NCBI GenBank assembly: GCA_036747295.1
Contig: DAIOCN010000008.1
Span: forward strand, 36,161 to 100,160
DNA: 64,000 nucleotides
From: UBA4736 sp002404015
Lineage (GTDB): Bacteria; Chloroflexota; Dormibacteria; Dormibacterales; Dormibacteraceae
Direction of reading: 5' to 3'
Both the position numbers and the translations under genes were made by a program. The notes below the pieces were generated by a model. That model was given only the letters and a program-made list of their open reading frames with translations, was not told the origin of the DNA and did no database searches. Of the stretch, positions 1 through 10,003 are shown in pieces (positions within the stretch are counted from its first letter, which is position 1; each line of letters opens with the position of its first letter).

Positions 1-100
1 CGTGCTGGAGCCGGACGGCAGCATCAGCATCGTCCCCACGGACGCCAAGATGTCCCGAACCAAGCACCGGGTCCGCCGCCGCTACAAACCCGGGCGATAA
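1..100 (+). CDS. C-terminal end of a YetF/DUF421-like membrane protein (partial)
   Basis: Only the last 32 codons are inside the window, read in the frame starting at base 2 and ending at TAA 98-100. The visible tail contains VLEPDGSISIVPTD followed by a strongly basic end (RRRYKPGR). A glutamate, a turn and then a short SIS-type beta strand is how the soluble C-terminal domain of DUF421/YetF membrane proteins usually ends, so that family is my best guess. Too little is present to exclude other families. It converges on the minus-strand hydrolase, with a hairpin repeat between the two. Confidence 0.4.
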   Translation, partial: VLEPDGSISIVPTDAKMSRTKHRVRRRYKPGR

Positions 101-109
101 AAGGCGTGC

Positions 110-150
110 GGGAAACAAGCGTGTTTCCCCCACGAGCCCTTCACTCAGCA
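110..150 (+). repeat. Dispersed hairpin repeat, copy 1
   Basis: GGGAAACA (110-117) pairs with TGTTTCCC (122-129) around a 4-base loop, and CACGAGCCC and CTCAGCA follow. Nearly the same string recurs at 1577-1619. It lies between convergent genes and could work as a transcription terminator in both directions, but no long T tract follows it. Confidence 0.6.
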
Positions 151-190
151 CCCAGCCCTCCCCCCGCAGGCGGGGAGGAATAGCCGGGGC

Positions 191-937
191 CTAGCGTTCC
201 GCCAGGAACTCCAGGGCTGCGTCCTTGAATTGCCTGGCCGGCACCGCGTTCATGTGGTTGCGGCCGGGGAGGGCGTGGTAGCGGCCGCTGCCGAGCGCCT
301 TGGCCAGCTCGGGCGCAGTGCTCGCTATGGGGTCGGCGTCGCCCGCCGCGACGGCGATCGGGAGCTTGATGGACGCCAGCTGCTCCTCAGTGATCGCCTC
401 GTGCGGACCCAGGATGCAGCAGGCCAGCGCCTCCAGGTCGTTGATCGGGCGGGCCGCGGCGAACGTGTAGAACATGACGGCGCCCTCGTCTGTGACCGAC
501 TCGTCGCCCCGCAGGCGGGCCGCGATCAGGTCAGCCCGGCCCGGCCCGCTCGGCAGCCCGCTGCCCCCCAGCACGGCCCGGCCCACCCGGCTGCCGTGCT
601 CGAGGCAGACGTGGAGCCCGATTCGGGCCCCCATGGAGTAGCCGAGGTAGTCGGCGTCGGCGATGTCCAGGTGGTCGAGGAGGTTGATCGCGTCGAGCGC
701 CATCTGCACGCGGTCGTACGCCGCCGGGTCGTGCGGTTTCTCGCTGTGGCCGTGGCCGCGGCAGTCCAGGCCGAGGATCAGGAACCCGGCGTCGGTCAGG
801 GTCTGCTGCCAGCGGGTGCCCACCCAGTTCAGCTCGTAATCGCTGCAAAAGCCGTGCACCAGGAGGATCGGCCGCCCGTCATCGGGCCCGGCCAGCACGT
901 AGTGGAGGCGGATCCCGTTCGAATCGAACTCTGGCAT
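191..937 (-). CDS. Alpha/beta hydrolase
   Basis: A protein of about 248 residues with the single-domain alpha/beta hydrolase fold. The oxyanion region is LLVHGFCSDYELNW, the nucleophile elbow is GYSMGAR (Ser), and the catalytic His lies near the end in PGRNHMN; an Asp in AAGDADPIA is the likely acid. It probably cleaves a small ester or related substrate in the cytoplasm, but the substrate cannot be named. I chose the ATG that begins MPEFDSNG because TACCCT lies exactly seven bases upstream, the pattern of leaderless genes in this window. A longer reading from 979 would overlap the divergent gene. Confidence 0.85.
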   Translation of the reverse strand: MPEFDSNGIRLHYVLAGPDDGRPILLVHGFCSDYELNWVGTRWQQTLTDAGFLILGLDCRGHGHSEKPHDPAAYDRVQMALDAINLLDHLDIADADYLGYSMGARIGLHVCLEHGSRVGRAVLGGSGLPSGPGRADLIAARLRGDESVTDEGAVMFYTFAAARPINDLEALACCILGPHEAITEEQLASIKLPIAVAAGDADPIASTAPELAKALGSGRYHALPGRNHMNAVPARQFKDAALEFLAER

Positions 938-943
938 GCCCTG

Positions 944-950
944 TAGGGTA
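944..950. promoter_or_regulatory. Overlapping bidirectional -10 element
   Basis: The heptamer TAGGGTA reads TAGGGT on the plus strand and TACCCT on the minus strand, so one site offers a TANNNT box in both directions. The minus box lies 7 bases before the hydrolase ATG. The plus box lies 9 bases before an in-frame GTG at 959 of the next gene. No clear -35 is visible on either side. Confidence 0.5.
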
Positions 951-1210
951 TGGAAATTGTGTTCGTTCGAGTGGTCCACCGCCAGGGCTGGGACGTGGAG
1001 CTGATCGAGCAGGAACGCAAGCGCAACTTCCCGAGCCGGGCGGAGGCGCTTGCCTTCGCCGAGTCACAGCAGCCGGACTGGATCGAGCTGGGCGTCGTCG
1101 TTCACGCGGCCGGCCCGCTCCCGCAGCACCACCAGTGGACCACCCTGCGCCGGCAGCCGGATGGCCGGTATGCCGAATCGGGCCTGAGCTGGGGTGGCAG
1201 GCGAGGCTAA
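950..1210 (+). CDS. Small DUF2188-like protein
   Basis: A protein of at most 86 residues. Its middle part resembles the short DUF2188 fold: a strand ending in WDVELIEQ, then RAEALAFAESQQ, a helix typical of proteins that describe sequence 'parsed' from base-pair-like repeats in small domains, then a tryptophan-containing strand (PDWIELGVV). No catalytic residues stand out and the function is unknown. The ATG at 950 sits directly against the -10 box, so the GTG at 959 may be the true start. The 3' end overlaps the DUF192 gene by 17 bases, which suggests translational coupling. Confidence 0.6.
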   Translation: MEIVFVRVVHRQGWDVELIEQERKRNFPSRAEALAFAESQQPDWIELGVVVHAAGPLPQHHQWTTLRRQPDGRYAESGLSWGGRRG

Positions 1211-1568
1211 GCCGGGACTCCGGCTCGTCCACCCCCGCACGGGCCAGGTCGTGGTCGACCGGCTGATGGTCCCTAAGACCTTCATCGGCCGCGGCTTGGG
1301 CCTGATGTTCCGGCGCCGCCTGGATGCCGGCCAGGGCATGTGGATCACCCCGTGCAACGGCATCCACATGTTCTTCATGAACTTCGCGCTCGACGTCGTC
1401 TTCCTGGACCGCCAGGACCGCGTCAAGAAGGTCTACCAGCGCCTGGGCCGCTGGCGCGTCGTCCCCCTGGTCTGGGGCGCTCACAGCGTGCTGGAGCTGC
1501 CTGCCGGTTCCCTGCAGCCGCTGGGCCTGGAGCGGGGCGAGCAGCTGACCATCGAGAGGCGTACTTGA
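1194..1568 (+). CDS. DUF192 family protein
   Basis: A 124-residue protein with the typical DUF192 arrangement: an early strand with LMVPKTFIGRGLGLMFR, then GMWITPCNGIHMFFMNFALDVVFLD, given here only as its key segments GMWI, HMFFMNF and LDVVFLD, and a C-terminal LELPAGS turn. The family is widespread, often exported, and of unknown biochemical role. This copy has no signal peptide, so it is probably cytoplasmic. The GTG start lies inside the end of the preceding small gene. A hairpin repeat follows the stop. Confidence 0.8.
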   Translation: MAGEAKPGLRLVHPRTGQVVVDRLMVPKTFIGRGLGLMFRRRLDAGQGMWITPCNGIHMFFMNFALDVVFLDRQDRVKKVYQRLGRWRVVPLVWGAHSVLELPAGSLQPLGLERGEQLTIERRT

Positions 1569-1576
1569 GGACGCGG

Positions 1577-1619
1577 GGGAAACAAGCCTGTTTCCCCCAC
1601 GAGCCCCCTTCCCTCAGCA
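1577..1619 (+). repeat. Dispersed hairpin repeat, copy 2
   Basis: GGGGGAAACA (1575-1584) pairs with TGTTTCCCCC (1589-1598), and CACGAGCCC and CTCAGCA follow as in copy 1. It lies just past the DUF192 stop. A second hairpin, GGCGGGC (1654-1660) with GCCCGCC (1664-1670), follows at a distance. Confidence 0.6.
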
Positions 1620-1718
1620 GATGCCGTCGGCGTCGGGAAGACGGACTCAATCAGGCGGGCAGAGCCCGCCCTTCCGGCGCCATCCCTCTTTATTAACAGG
1701 CACTCTTCGCACCGCCCC

Positions 1719-1724
1719 TAGCCT
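1719..1724 (+). promoter_or_regulatory. -10 element of comF (leaderless)
   Basis: TAGCCT lies six bases before the GTG start of comF, leaving no room for a ribosome-binding site. Confidence 0.5.
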
Positions 1725-1730
1725 GAGGGG

Positions 1731-2396
1731 GTGGGTGGCCTGCTCGATCTCGTCCTGCCGCCCAGGTGCGGTGGCTGCCGGCGTCTGGGGACCTGGCTGT
1801 GCGAGCCCTGCCGAGCCCGGATAAGGGCCCCGGAGCCGCCCCTCTGCCGGCGTTGCGGGCGTGAGCTGGCGTTCGTCAACGAAGGCTGTGGCTGCTCGCG
1901 CAAGCTGCGAGCGGTGGGCCGCATCGTGGCCGCCGCGATCTACGACGGGCCGCTGGAACAGGCTCTGCACCGCCTCAAGTACGAGGGATGGAGGTCGCTC
2001 GGACCCACCCTCGGCGACCTCCTGGCCGAGCGGCTGGCCGCGGAGGCCCTGCCGGCGGCCCAGGCGCTGGCGGTCCCCCTGCACTCCCGGCGACTGAAGG
2101 AGCGCGGCTTCAACCAATCTGAGCTGCTGCTGCGCCGGCTCCGCCTGCCTGCGCCGGCGGGCCGGCTGGAGCGTGTGCGGGACACGCCGCCCCAGGTCGG
2201 GCAGGACCGTTTGCACCGTTTGGCGAACGTGCGCGACGCATTTCGCTGGACGGGACCCACATTGGGCGGGCAGCCCGTCATAGTGGTTGACGACGTCACG
2301 ACAACCGGCGCCACCCTCGATGCCTGCGCGGCCGGACTGACAGATTCGGGCGCAGGTTTCGTTATAGGGGTTACGTTGGCGCGCGTTCGGCTATAG
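1731..2396 (+). CDS. comF: ComF family phosphoribosyltransferase-like protein
   Basis: A 221-residue protein. The N-terminus carries a zinc-finger-like set of cysteines (CGGCRR, CEPC, CRRCGR), as in ComF/GntX. The C-terminal type I phosphoribosyltransferase domain has the PRPP loop VIVVDDVTTTGAT near residues 184-196 and the family motif KERGFNQSELL. In naturally competent bacteria ComF helps bring single-stranded DNA into the cell, and GntX-like members have other roles. No other competence gene is nearby, but a type II/IV secretion-type ATPase follows directly. The GTG start is chosen from the -10 box and the cysteine finger that begins right after it. Confidence 0.85.
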   Translation: MGGLLDLVLPPRCGGCRRLGTWLCEPCRARIRAPEPPLCRRCGRELAFVNEGCGCSRKLRAVGRIVAAAIYDGPLEQALHRLKYEGWRSLGPTLGDLLAERLAAEALPAAQALAVPLHSRRLKERGFNQSELLLRRLRLPAPAGRLERVRDTPPQVGQDRLHRLANVRDAFRWTGPTLGGQPVIVVDDVTTTGATLDACAAGLTDSGAGFVIGVTLARVRL

Positions 2397-2397
2397 T
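2392..2397 (+). promoter_or_regulatory. Probable -10 element of cpaF
   Basis: TATAGT overlaps the comF stop codon, with a weak -35 candidate (GTTACG, 2370-2375). AGGAG upstream of the ATG supplies a ribosome-binding site, so cpaF looks leadered and able to be transcribed independently of comF. Confidence 0.5.
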
Positions 2398-2428
2398 TCC
2401 GGCACTAAAGCGCCCAGGAGACCTACGC

Positions 2429-3565
2429 ATGGCAGTAAAGATCCCAGGAATCGATCTAAACGAGTATTACGCCCAGCTGGGCCCGATCCAGCCCCTGATC
2501 ATGGACGACCGTGTGACCGAGGTAATGGTCAACGGAGTCGACCATGTGTACGTGGAGATGGGCGGCAAGGTCGTGCTGACCAACATCAAGTTCACGGACG
2601 AAGATCAGCTGCTCGCGGTGATCCAGTTCATCGTGCGGTCGGTCGGCCGGCGCATCGATGAGCGATCGCCGCTCGCCGACGCTCGCCTCGCCGACGGCTC
2701 CCGCGTCAACGCGGTGATCCGGCCCCTCTCGATCGACGGCCCGCTGCTGACGATCCGAAAGTTCTCCAAGGACCCCTTCCAGGTCGAGGACCTGATCCGC
2801 TTCGGGAGCTGCAACGAGGCCGGCTTCGGCTTCCTGAAGGCGTGCGTGCTTGCCAAGGCGAACATCATCATCTCGGGCGGAACCGGCACCGGCAAGACGA
2901 CCTTCCTGAACGTCCTCTCCGGGTTCATCCCGGCCGAGGACCGCATCGTCACCATCGAGGATGCGGCCGAGCTGCAGCTCCACCAGGAGCACGTCTGCCG
3001 GATGGAGACCCGCCCTAAAGACATCAACGGCGAGGGCGAGGTCACGATCCAGCGGCTCGTCATCAACTCGCTGCGCATGCGGCCGGAGCGCATCGTCGTC
3101 GGCGAGTGCCGCGGCGGTGAGGCCCTGGACATGCTGCAGGCCATGAACACGGGCCACGACGGCTCCATGACGACCATCCATGCCAACAGCCCGCGCGACG
3201 CCCTTTCGCGGCTCGAGACGCTGGTCCTGATGTCCGGAGTCGACCTGCCCGTCAAGGCCATCCGCCAGCAGGTGGCCAGCGCGATCAATGTCTTCTGCCA
3301 GCTCAACCGCCTGCGCGACGGTTCCCGCCGCGTGACCTCGATCACCGAGGTGACCGGCATGGAAGGCGAGACGATCACGATGCAGGAGATCTTCCAGTTC
3401 GAGTCGCAGGGCGCTGGCGCGGACGGCAAGATCATCGGCGAGTTCAAAGCAACGGGCATCCGGCCCCAGATCCTGGACCGCATGTTCTCGATGGGCCTGC
3501 CGCTCCCTCAGGAGATCCTGACCCTGTTCCCCGACCCCCGCGCCGGGAACGGCTGGAAGGCCTGA
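2429..3565 (+). CDS. cpaF: CpaF/TadA-type secretion ATPase
   Basis: A 378-residue VirB11/CpaF-like hexameric ATPase of the kind that powers Tad/Flp pilus assembly. Visible motifs are Walker A SGGTGTGKTTF (residues 149-159), a Walker B region ERIVVGECRGGEALDML, and the His box GSMTTIHANSPRDALSRLE. The N-terminal domain covers roughly residues 1-130. A Shine-Dalgarno AGGAG precedes the ATG. The usual partners (TadB, TadC, prepilin, peptidase) are absent: hpf and secA follow. Either the other parts lie elsewhere or this ATPase has another job. Confidence 0.9.
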   Translation: MAVKIPGIDLNEYYAQLGPIQPLIMDDRVTEVMVNGVDHVYVEMGGKVVLTNIKFTDEDQLLAVIQFIVRSVGRRIDERSPLADARLADGSRVNAVIRPLSIDGPLLTIRKFSKDPFQVEDLIRFGSCNEAGFGFLKACVLAKANIIISGGTGTGKTTFLNVLSGFIPAEDRIVTIEDAAELQLHQEHVCRMETRPKDINGEGEVTIQRLVINSLRMRPERIVVGECRGGEALDMLQAMNTGHDGSMTTIHANSPRDALSRLETLVLMSGVDLPVKAIRQQVASAINVFCQLNRLRDGSRRVTSITEVTGMEGETITMQEIFQFESQGAGADGKIIGEFKATGIRPQILDRMFSMGLPLPQEILTLFPDPRAGNGWKA

Positions 3566-3608
3566 CCGCCGGCTTCCAAGTGGTTTCGGCCGGACCTCGG
3601 AGCCCTGA

Positions 3609-3636
3609 TTGGGCCTGGAAGGGTGCTGGGTATACT
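3609..3636 (+). promoter_or_regulatory. Promoter of hpf
   Basis: TTGGGC (3609-3614), a 16-base spacer and TATACT (3631-3636) make a good housekeeping promoter. The -10 ends six bases before the GTG of hpf, so the transcript should begin at or next to the start codon. Confidence 0.75.
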
Positions 3637-3642
3637 CGCTGA

Positions 3643-4182
3643 GTGAAGGTCGTGGTCCACGACCGGACCGCGGAGCTCCCGGCCCGGCTCAGGTCGTACG
3701 CCGAGCGCCGGCTGACCCGGGTGGCTCGCCATTTCGACCGCGTCCTGGACGCCGAGGTGGAGTTCAGTCACGCGGCCCGGAACCGGAAGGGACCCGCCTG
3801 CATGGTGCAGATCCTGGTCCACATGGATGGCCGCAAGCACCCGCTGGCACGGGCCCGGGAGACGAGCGGCGACTGCCAAACGGCCCTGGATCTCGCCCTC
3901 GACAAGGTGGATCGCCAGGTTGTGAAGCTCAAAGAGAAGATCAAGATCGAAAAGAAGCGGCCGGAGAAGCAGCCGGCCGAGTCGGCTGCCGCCGATGATC
4001 AGCAGTCGGTGGAGCGGATCCGCGTGCACCTGAAGCCGGAGTCGGTCGAGGACGCGACCATCGCGCTCAACTCCAACGGGCGCTCCTTCTACGTCTTCGT
4101 GGACGAGGACACGGGTGAGATCAACGTGGCCTTCCGCAAGGCCGACGGCGGGCTCGTCCTGCTGGAGCCGGTGGTGTCGTGA
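3643..4182 (+). CDS. hpf: Ribosome hibernation promoting factor, long form
   Basis: A 179-residue protein with the N-terminal S30AE/HPF domain (about residues 1-95, a basic helix with RSYAERRLTRVARHFDRV) and the C-terminal dimerisation domain of long-form HPF (about 120-175, with KPESVEDATIAL and NSNGRSFYVFVDEDTGEI). The long form pairs 70S ribosomes into inactive 100S dimers in stationary phase or stress. The strong promoter and GTG at the predicted transcript start point to leaderless expression. secA follows after nine bases, so hpf and secA are probably co-transcribed. Confidence 0.93.
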   Translation: MKVVVHDRTAELPARLRSYAERRLTRVARHFDRVLDAEVEFSHAARNRKGPACMVQILVHMDGRKHPLARARETSGDCQTALDLALDKVDRQVVKLKEKIKIEKKRPEKQPAESAAADDQQSVERIRVHLKPESVEDATIALNSNGRSFYVFVDEDTGEINVAFRKADGGLVLLEPVVS

Positions 4183-4191
4183 AGGAGAAAG

Positions 4192-6781
<2,590 letters not shown>

Positions 6782-6792
<11 letters not shown>

Positions 6793-7907
6793 CCGCTCCC
6801 CCGGGGAGCTGCTGCGGCGGATCCTCGAGCTGAAGGAGCATCTTTGACCTGCCCGCCAAGGCCGAGCGGGCCGACCGGCTAGAGAAGGAGCTCTCGGCGC
6901 CGGACGCCTGGGACGACCCGGAAGCGGCCGCCCGGCGGGCGCGGGAGGCCTCCGAGAACCGCGAGGAGGTCGACGCGTGGGCCCGGCTGGAGGCGCGTGC
7001 CCGCGACCTGGTCGAGCTCGCGCAGCTGGCGTCCGAAGACCCCGAGCTGTTCAAGCAGGTGGCCGCTGAGCAGGCCTCCATCGAAAAGGAGCTGCATCAG
7101 CGGGAGCTGGACCTGCTGTTCTCGGACCCCCACGCCAACCACAACGCGGTGATGAGCATCAGCGTCGGCCAGGGCGGGGTCGACGCCCAGGACTGGGTGG
7201 AGATCCTGCTTCGCATGTACACGAAGTGGGCGCAACCTTCGGCGGGAGAGCGCAACACCCTGCGGCCCGGCTGCGAGGTGGAGCTGGTCGAGACTTCACC
7301 GGGGGAAGAAGCCGGGCTCAAGGGTGCCACGGTGATCTTCCGCGGTAAGCGCGCCTATGGCCTGCTGCGATCGGAGCACGGCGTGCACCGCCTGGTTCGG
7401 ATCTCGCCATTCGACCAGAACCACCGCCGGCACACCTCGTTCGCACTGGTCGAGGTGATGCCCGAGCTGGACGAGAGCGAGGAGCAGGAGGTCCACATCG
7501 ACCCCGAGGACCTGCGCATCGACACCTACCGCTCGACCGGCGCCGGCGGTCAGCACGTCAACAAGACCGACTCCGCGGTCCGGATCACCCACCTGCCGAC
7601 CGGCATCGTGGCCCAGTGCCAGAACGAGCGCTCCCAGATGAAGAACCGAGAGCTGGCGATGAAGATCCTGCGCGCCCGCCTTTACCAGCGCCAGCAGGAG
7701 GAGGCGGCCGAGCGCCGTGAGGCGCTCCGCGGGGACGTGATGCCGGCCGAGTTCGGGTCGCAGATCCGGAACTATGTGTTGCAGCCCTACACACTCGTCA
7801 AGGACGTTCGGACCGGGGTGGAGGTCGGGAACGTGCAGGCGGTCCTGGACGGCCAGATCGAGCCGTTCCTCGAAGGCTGGCTGCGCTGGCGCCTGAGCCA
7901 GGACTAG
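6782..7907 (+). CDS. prfB: Peptide chain release factor 2, expressed by programmed +1 frameshift
   Basis: Reading starts at the ATG at 6782, inside the end of secA. After 21 codons it meets TGA (6845-6847) in the context CTT TGA C; a +1 shift on CTT continues in frame to 7907, giving about 374 residues. RF2 recognises UGA and UAA and releases the finished protein. The peptide-release motif GGQ is at about residues 255-257 and the stop-reading SPF tripeptide lies in LVRISPFDQNHRR. Frameshifting at UGA is the known autoregulation of RF2: low RF2 favours the shift. Both halves match RF2, so the stop is not a defect. Confidence 0.95.
6833..6848 (+). promoter_or_regulatory. prfB recoding site
   Basis: An internal Shine-Dalgarno, AAGGAG (6833-6838), lies three bases before the slippery CTT (6842-6844), which is followed by TGA and C. 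This is the same arrangement that drives RF2 frameshifting in other bacteria. Confidence 0.93.
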
Positions 7908-7956
7908 AACAGTTGCCGGCGGCAGCCGGTCTTAACTATCATTTGCCACTTCTTAA

Positions 7957-8319
7957 CCTCTGCTCGCTGGGTGGCGACCCGACATCCTCTCCAGGTTTCC
8001 CCAGTACGCGGAGGGCAAGGAGCTGGTCTTGGGCCACCACGAGCGGTTCGACGGCGGGGGGTATCCGCGAGGCGTCCCGGCGGCGAGGCTGCCGATCGGA
8101 GCCCAGATCATGTGCGTCGCCGACTGCCTCGACGCCATGATCAGCGACCGGCCCTACCGGGCGGGGATGGGGCTGGAACGGGCCATCGCCGAGTTCCGGA
8201 GGGGCAGCGGCAGCCAGTGGAACCCGCGCATCGTGGCGGCCCTCGAGCCGCTGCTCCAGCGGCAGGCCCTCCGGGCCGAACCCGCAGTTGGTAGCCTGGC
8301 GGTCCGTTTGACCCCTTAG
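7957..8319 (+). pseudogene. 5'-truncated HD-GYP domain remnant
   Basis: The open frame begins after TAA 7954-7956 with no plausible normal start. It encodes only the C-terminal half of an HD-GYP domain: GHHERFDGGGYPRGVP, then IMCVADCLDAMISDRPYR and a final helix ending in NPRIVAALEPLL. HD-GYP proteins hydrolyse cyclic di-GMP, but the HD metal-binding half is missing here. A TTG at 8029 could start a 96-residue piece, but it would lack the HD dyad. The last codons carry the -35 box of ftsE. I read it as the decayed tail of an old gene. Confidence 0.7.
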
Positions 8320-8336
8320 GGGGTTGGTCTTATACT
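8308..8336 (+). promoter_or_regulatory. Strong promoter of the ftsEX operon
   Basis: TTGACC (8308-8313), a spacer of exactly 17 bases and TATACT (8331-8336) make a near-consensus sigma-70-type promoter. The leader to the ftsE ATG is about 55 bases. Confidence 0.85.
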
Positions 8337-8397
8337 GCGGCTCAACTTAGCCGGGCGCCCGCCGGCGTCCCCACCGTTCCACCAAACGTCACACCCT

Positions 8398-9138
8398 ATG
8401 GTCATAGCACCGGATTTTGAAAGCAGGCCCCTGATCAGCTTCCAGCACGTCTGGAAGCGGTATCCGAACGGCACCGAGGCTCTCCGAGAGATCGAGCTGC
8501 AGGTTCCCGACGGCGACTTCGTGTTCCTGGTCGGACCCTCCGGCGCGGGCAAGTCGAGCATGATCCGGCTCCTGATCCGGGAGGAGAAGCCGACCAAGGG
8601 CAAGATATTCGTGCTTGGTATGGAGCTGGGCCGCATGAAGCGGCGCCAGCTGCCCCACTACCGCCGCAAGATCGGGCTGGTCTTCCAGGACTTCAAGCTG
8701 CTGCCCCGGATGACCGTCTACGAGAACGTGGCTTTCGCTCTTCGCGTGTTGGGCGAGCACAACCGGGTGATCAAGGAGAGCGTGGACGACTCCCTGGAGA
8801 CCGTCGGCCTGGCCGAGAAGCAGCTCAAGTATCCACGCGAGCTCTCGGGCGGCGAGCAGCAGCGGGTCGCCATCGCCAGGGCCCTGGTCCACCGGCCGCG
8901 GCTGATCGTGGCCGACGAACCCACGGGCAACCTCGACCCGGCGACGGCCTGGGAGATCATGCAGCTGTTCCTCCGCATCAATGCGGCGGGGGCGACCGTG
9001 CTGATGGCGACGCACAACCGCGAGATCGTGGACCTGCTTCGGCGGCGGGTCGTGGCGATCGAGGGCGGGCAGGTGGCCAGGGACAACCAGGCCGGGAGAT
9101 ACCATGAAGATCTGGCGGCATCTGCTCTTCGCGCTTAG
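8398..9138 (+). CDS. ftsE: Cell division ATP-binding protein FtsE
   Basis: A 246-residue ABC ATPase with Walker A GPSGAGKSS (residues 46-54), Q-loop VFQDFKLLP, signature LSGGEQQRVAIARAL and Walker B LIVADEPTGNLD. FtsE works with membrane protein FtsX at the septum, where ATP binding activates cell-wall hydrolases. The DFKLLP stretch after the Q-loop is typical of FtsE. Its last 35 bases overlap ftsX. The M23 peptidase two genes on is the expected target. No good ribosome-binding site is seen before the ATG. Confidence 0.95.
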   Translation: MVIAPDFESRPLISFQHVWKRYPNGTEALREIELQVPDGDFVFLVGPSGAGKSSMIRLLIREEKPTKGKIFVLGMELGRMKRRQLPHYRRKIGLVFQDFKLLPRMTVYENVAFALRVLGEHNRVIKESVDDSLETVGLAEKQLKYPRELSGGEQQRVAIARALVHRPRLIVADEPTGNLDPATAWEIMQLFLRINAAGATVLMATHNREIVDLLRRRVVAIEGGQVARDNQAGRYHEDLAASALRA

Positions 9139-10000
9139 CAGCGCCTGGCAGAGCTTCTGGCGGAACGCCGCCGTCAGCATGGCGGCCGTGCTGTCGATCA
9201 CGCTGATCCTGATCCTGGCCGGTGTCGGGCTCCTGATCGGGCACGCCCTGGGCCAGGTCCTCGACACCTACAAGCAGCGCGTCAGCGTCATCAGCATCAG
9301 CATCGCGGACCAGACCCCGCTCTCGACCGTCTACGACTTCCAGGACCAGCTGCGGGCCAACCCCAAGGTCGTGGCCGTCCACTACGTCTCCAAGGACGAG
9401 GAGCTGGCCCGCTTCTCAGGCGATCCCCGCAACCAGCAGCTGGTCTCCCAGATCCAGGGCAACCCGGTGCCGGCCAAGCTCGAGGTGACCGTCGACAAGC
9501 TGGCTGACGTCCAGGTGATCGACGCGTTGGCCCGGCAGTGGCGGGGCGCCGACCGCACCGACCCCACCGACTACCAGGGCGACTTCATCAACAACATGGT
9601 CCGGCTCTCGACCTGGCTGACGCTGGCGGGCCTCGTCGTGCTGGCGATCCTGACGGTCGTCTCGATCGTGATCGTCATGAACACGATCAGAACCGCCGTC
9701 TATCACCGCCGCCAGGAGATCGAGGTGATGAAACTGGTCGGGGCGACGGAGTGGTTCGTGCGCGGGCCGTTCGTCATCGAGGGCGTCATGACCGGGCTCC
9801 TGGCGGCCGGTGTGGCGATCGGCCTGCTGCTGCTCACCTACCACCCCTTCGTGGCCCGTTTCCAGTCCGACCTCTTCTTCATCCCGCTGTCGTACGACGC
9901 CGCCTTCGTCGGCCGGCTGGGACAGGATCTGCTCCTGGCGGGAGCCATGCTCGGCGCCCTGGGCAGCTACATCGGCGTCCGCCGGTTCGTGAGGATCTAA
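9104..10000 (+). CDS. ftsX: Cell division protein FtsX
   Basis: A 298-residue permease-like protein with four predicted membrane segments: one near residues 22-45, and three after residue 165 (LTLAGLVVLAILTVVSIVIV, GVMTGLLAAGVAIGLLLL, and a last one near the C-terminus). The large loop between TM1 and TM2 is extracytoplasmic and in the family contacts the hydrolase or adaptor. The third part carries EIEVMKLVGATEWFVRGPF, the cytoplasmic coupling region. The start ATG lies within ftsE, which ties the two syntheses together. Confidence 0.95.
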   Translation: MKIWRHLLFALSSAWQSFWRNAAVSMAAVLSITLILILAGVGLLIGHALGQVLDTYKQRVSVISISIADQTPLSTVYDFQDQLRANPKVVAVHYVSKDEELARFSGDPRNQQLVSQIQGNPVPAKLEVTVDKLADVQVIDALARQWRGADRTDPTDYQGDFINNMVRLSTWLTLAGLVVLAILTVVSIVIVMNTIRTAVYHRRQEIEVMKLVGATEWFVRGPFVIEGVMTGLLAAGVAIGLLLLTYHPFVARFQSDLFFIPLSYDAAFVGRLGQDLLLAGAMLGALGSYIGVRRFVRI

Positions 10001-10003
10001 GGG

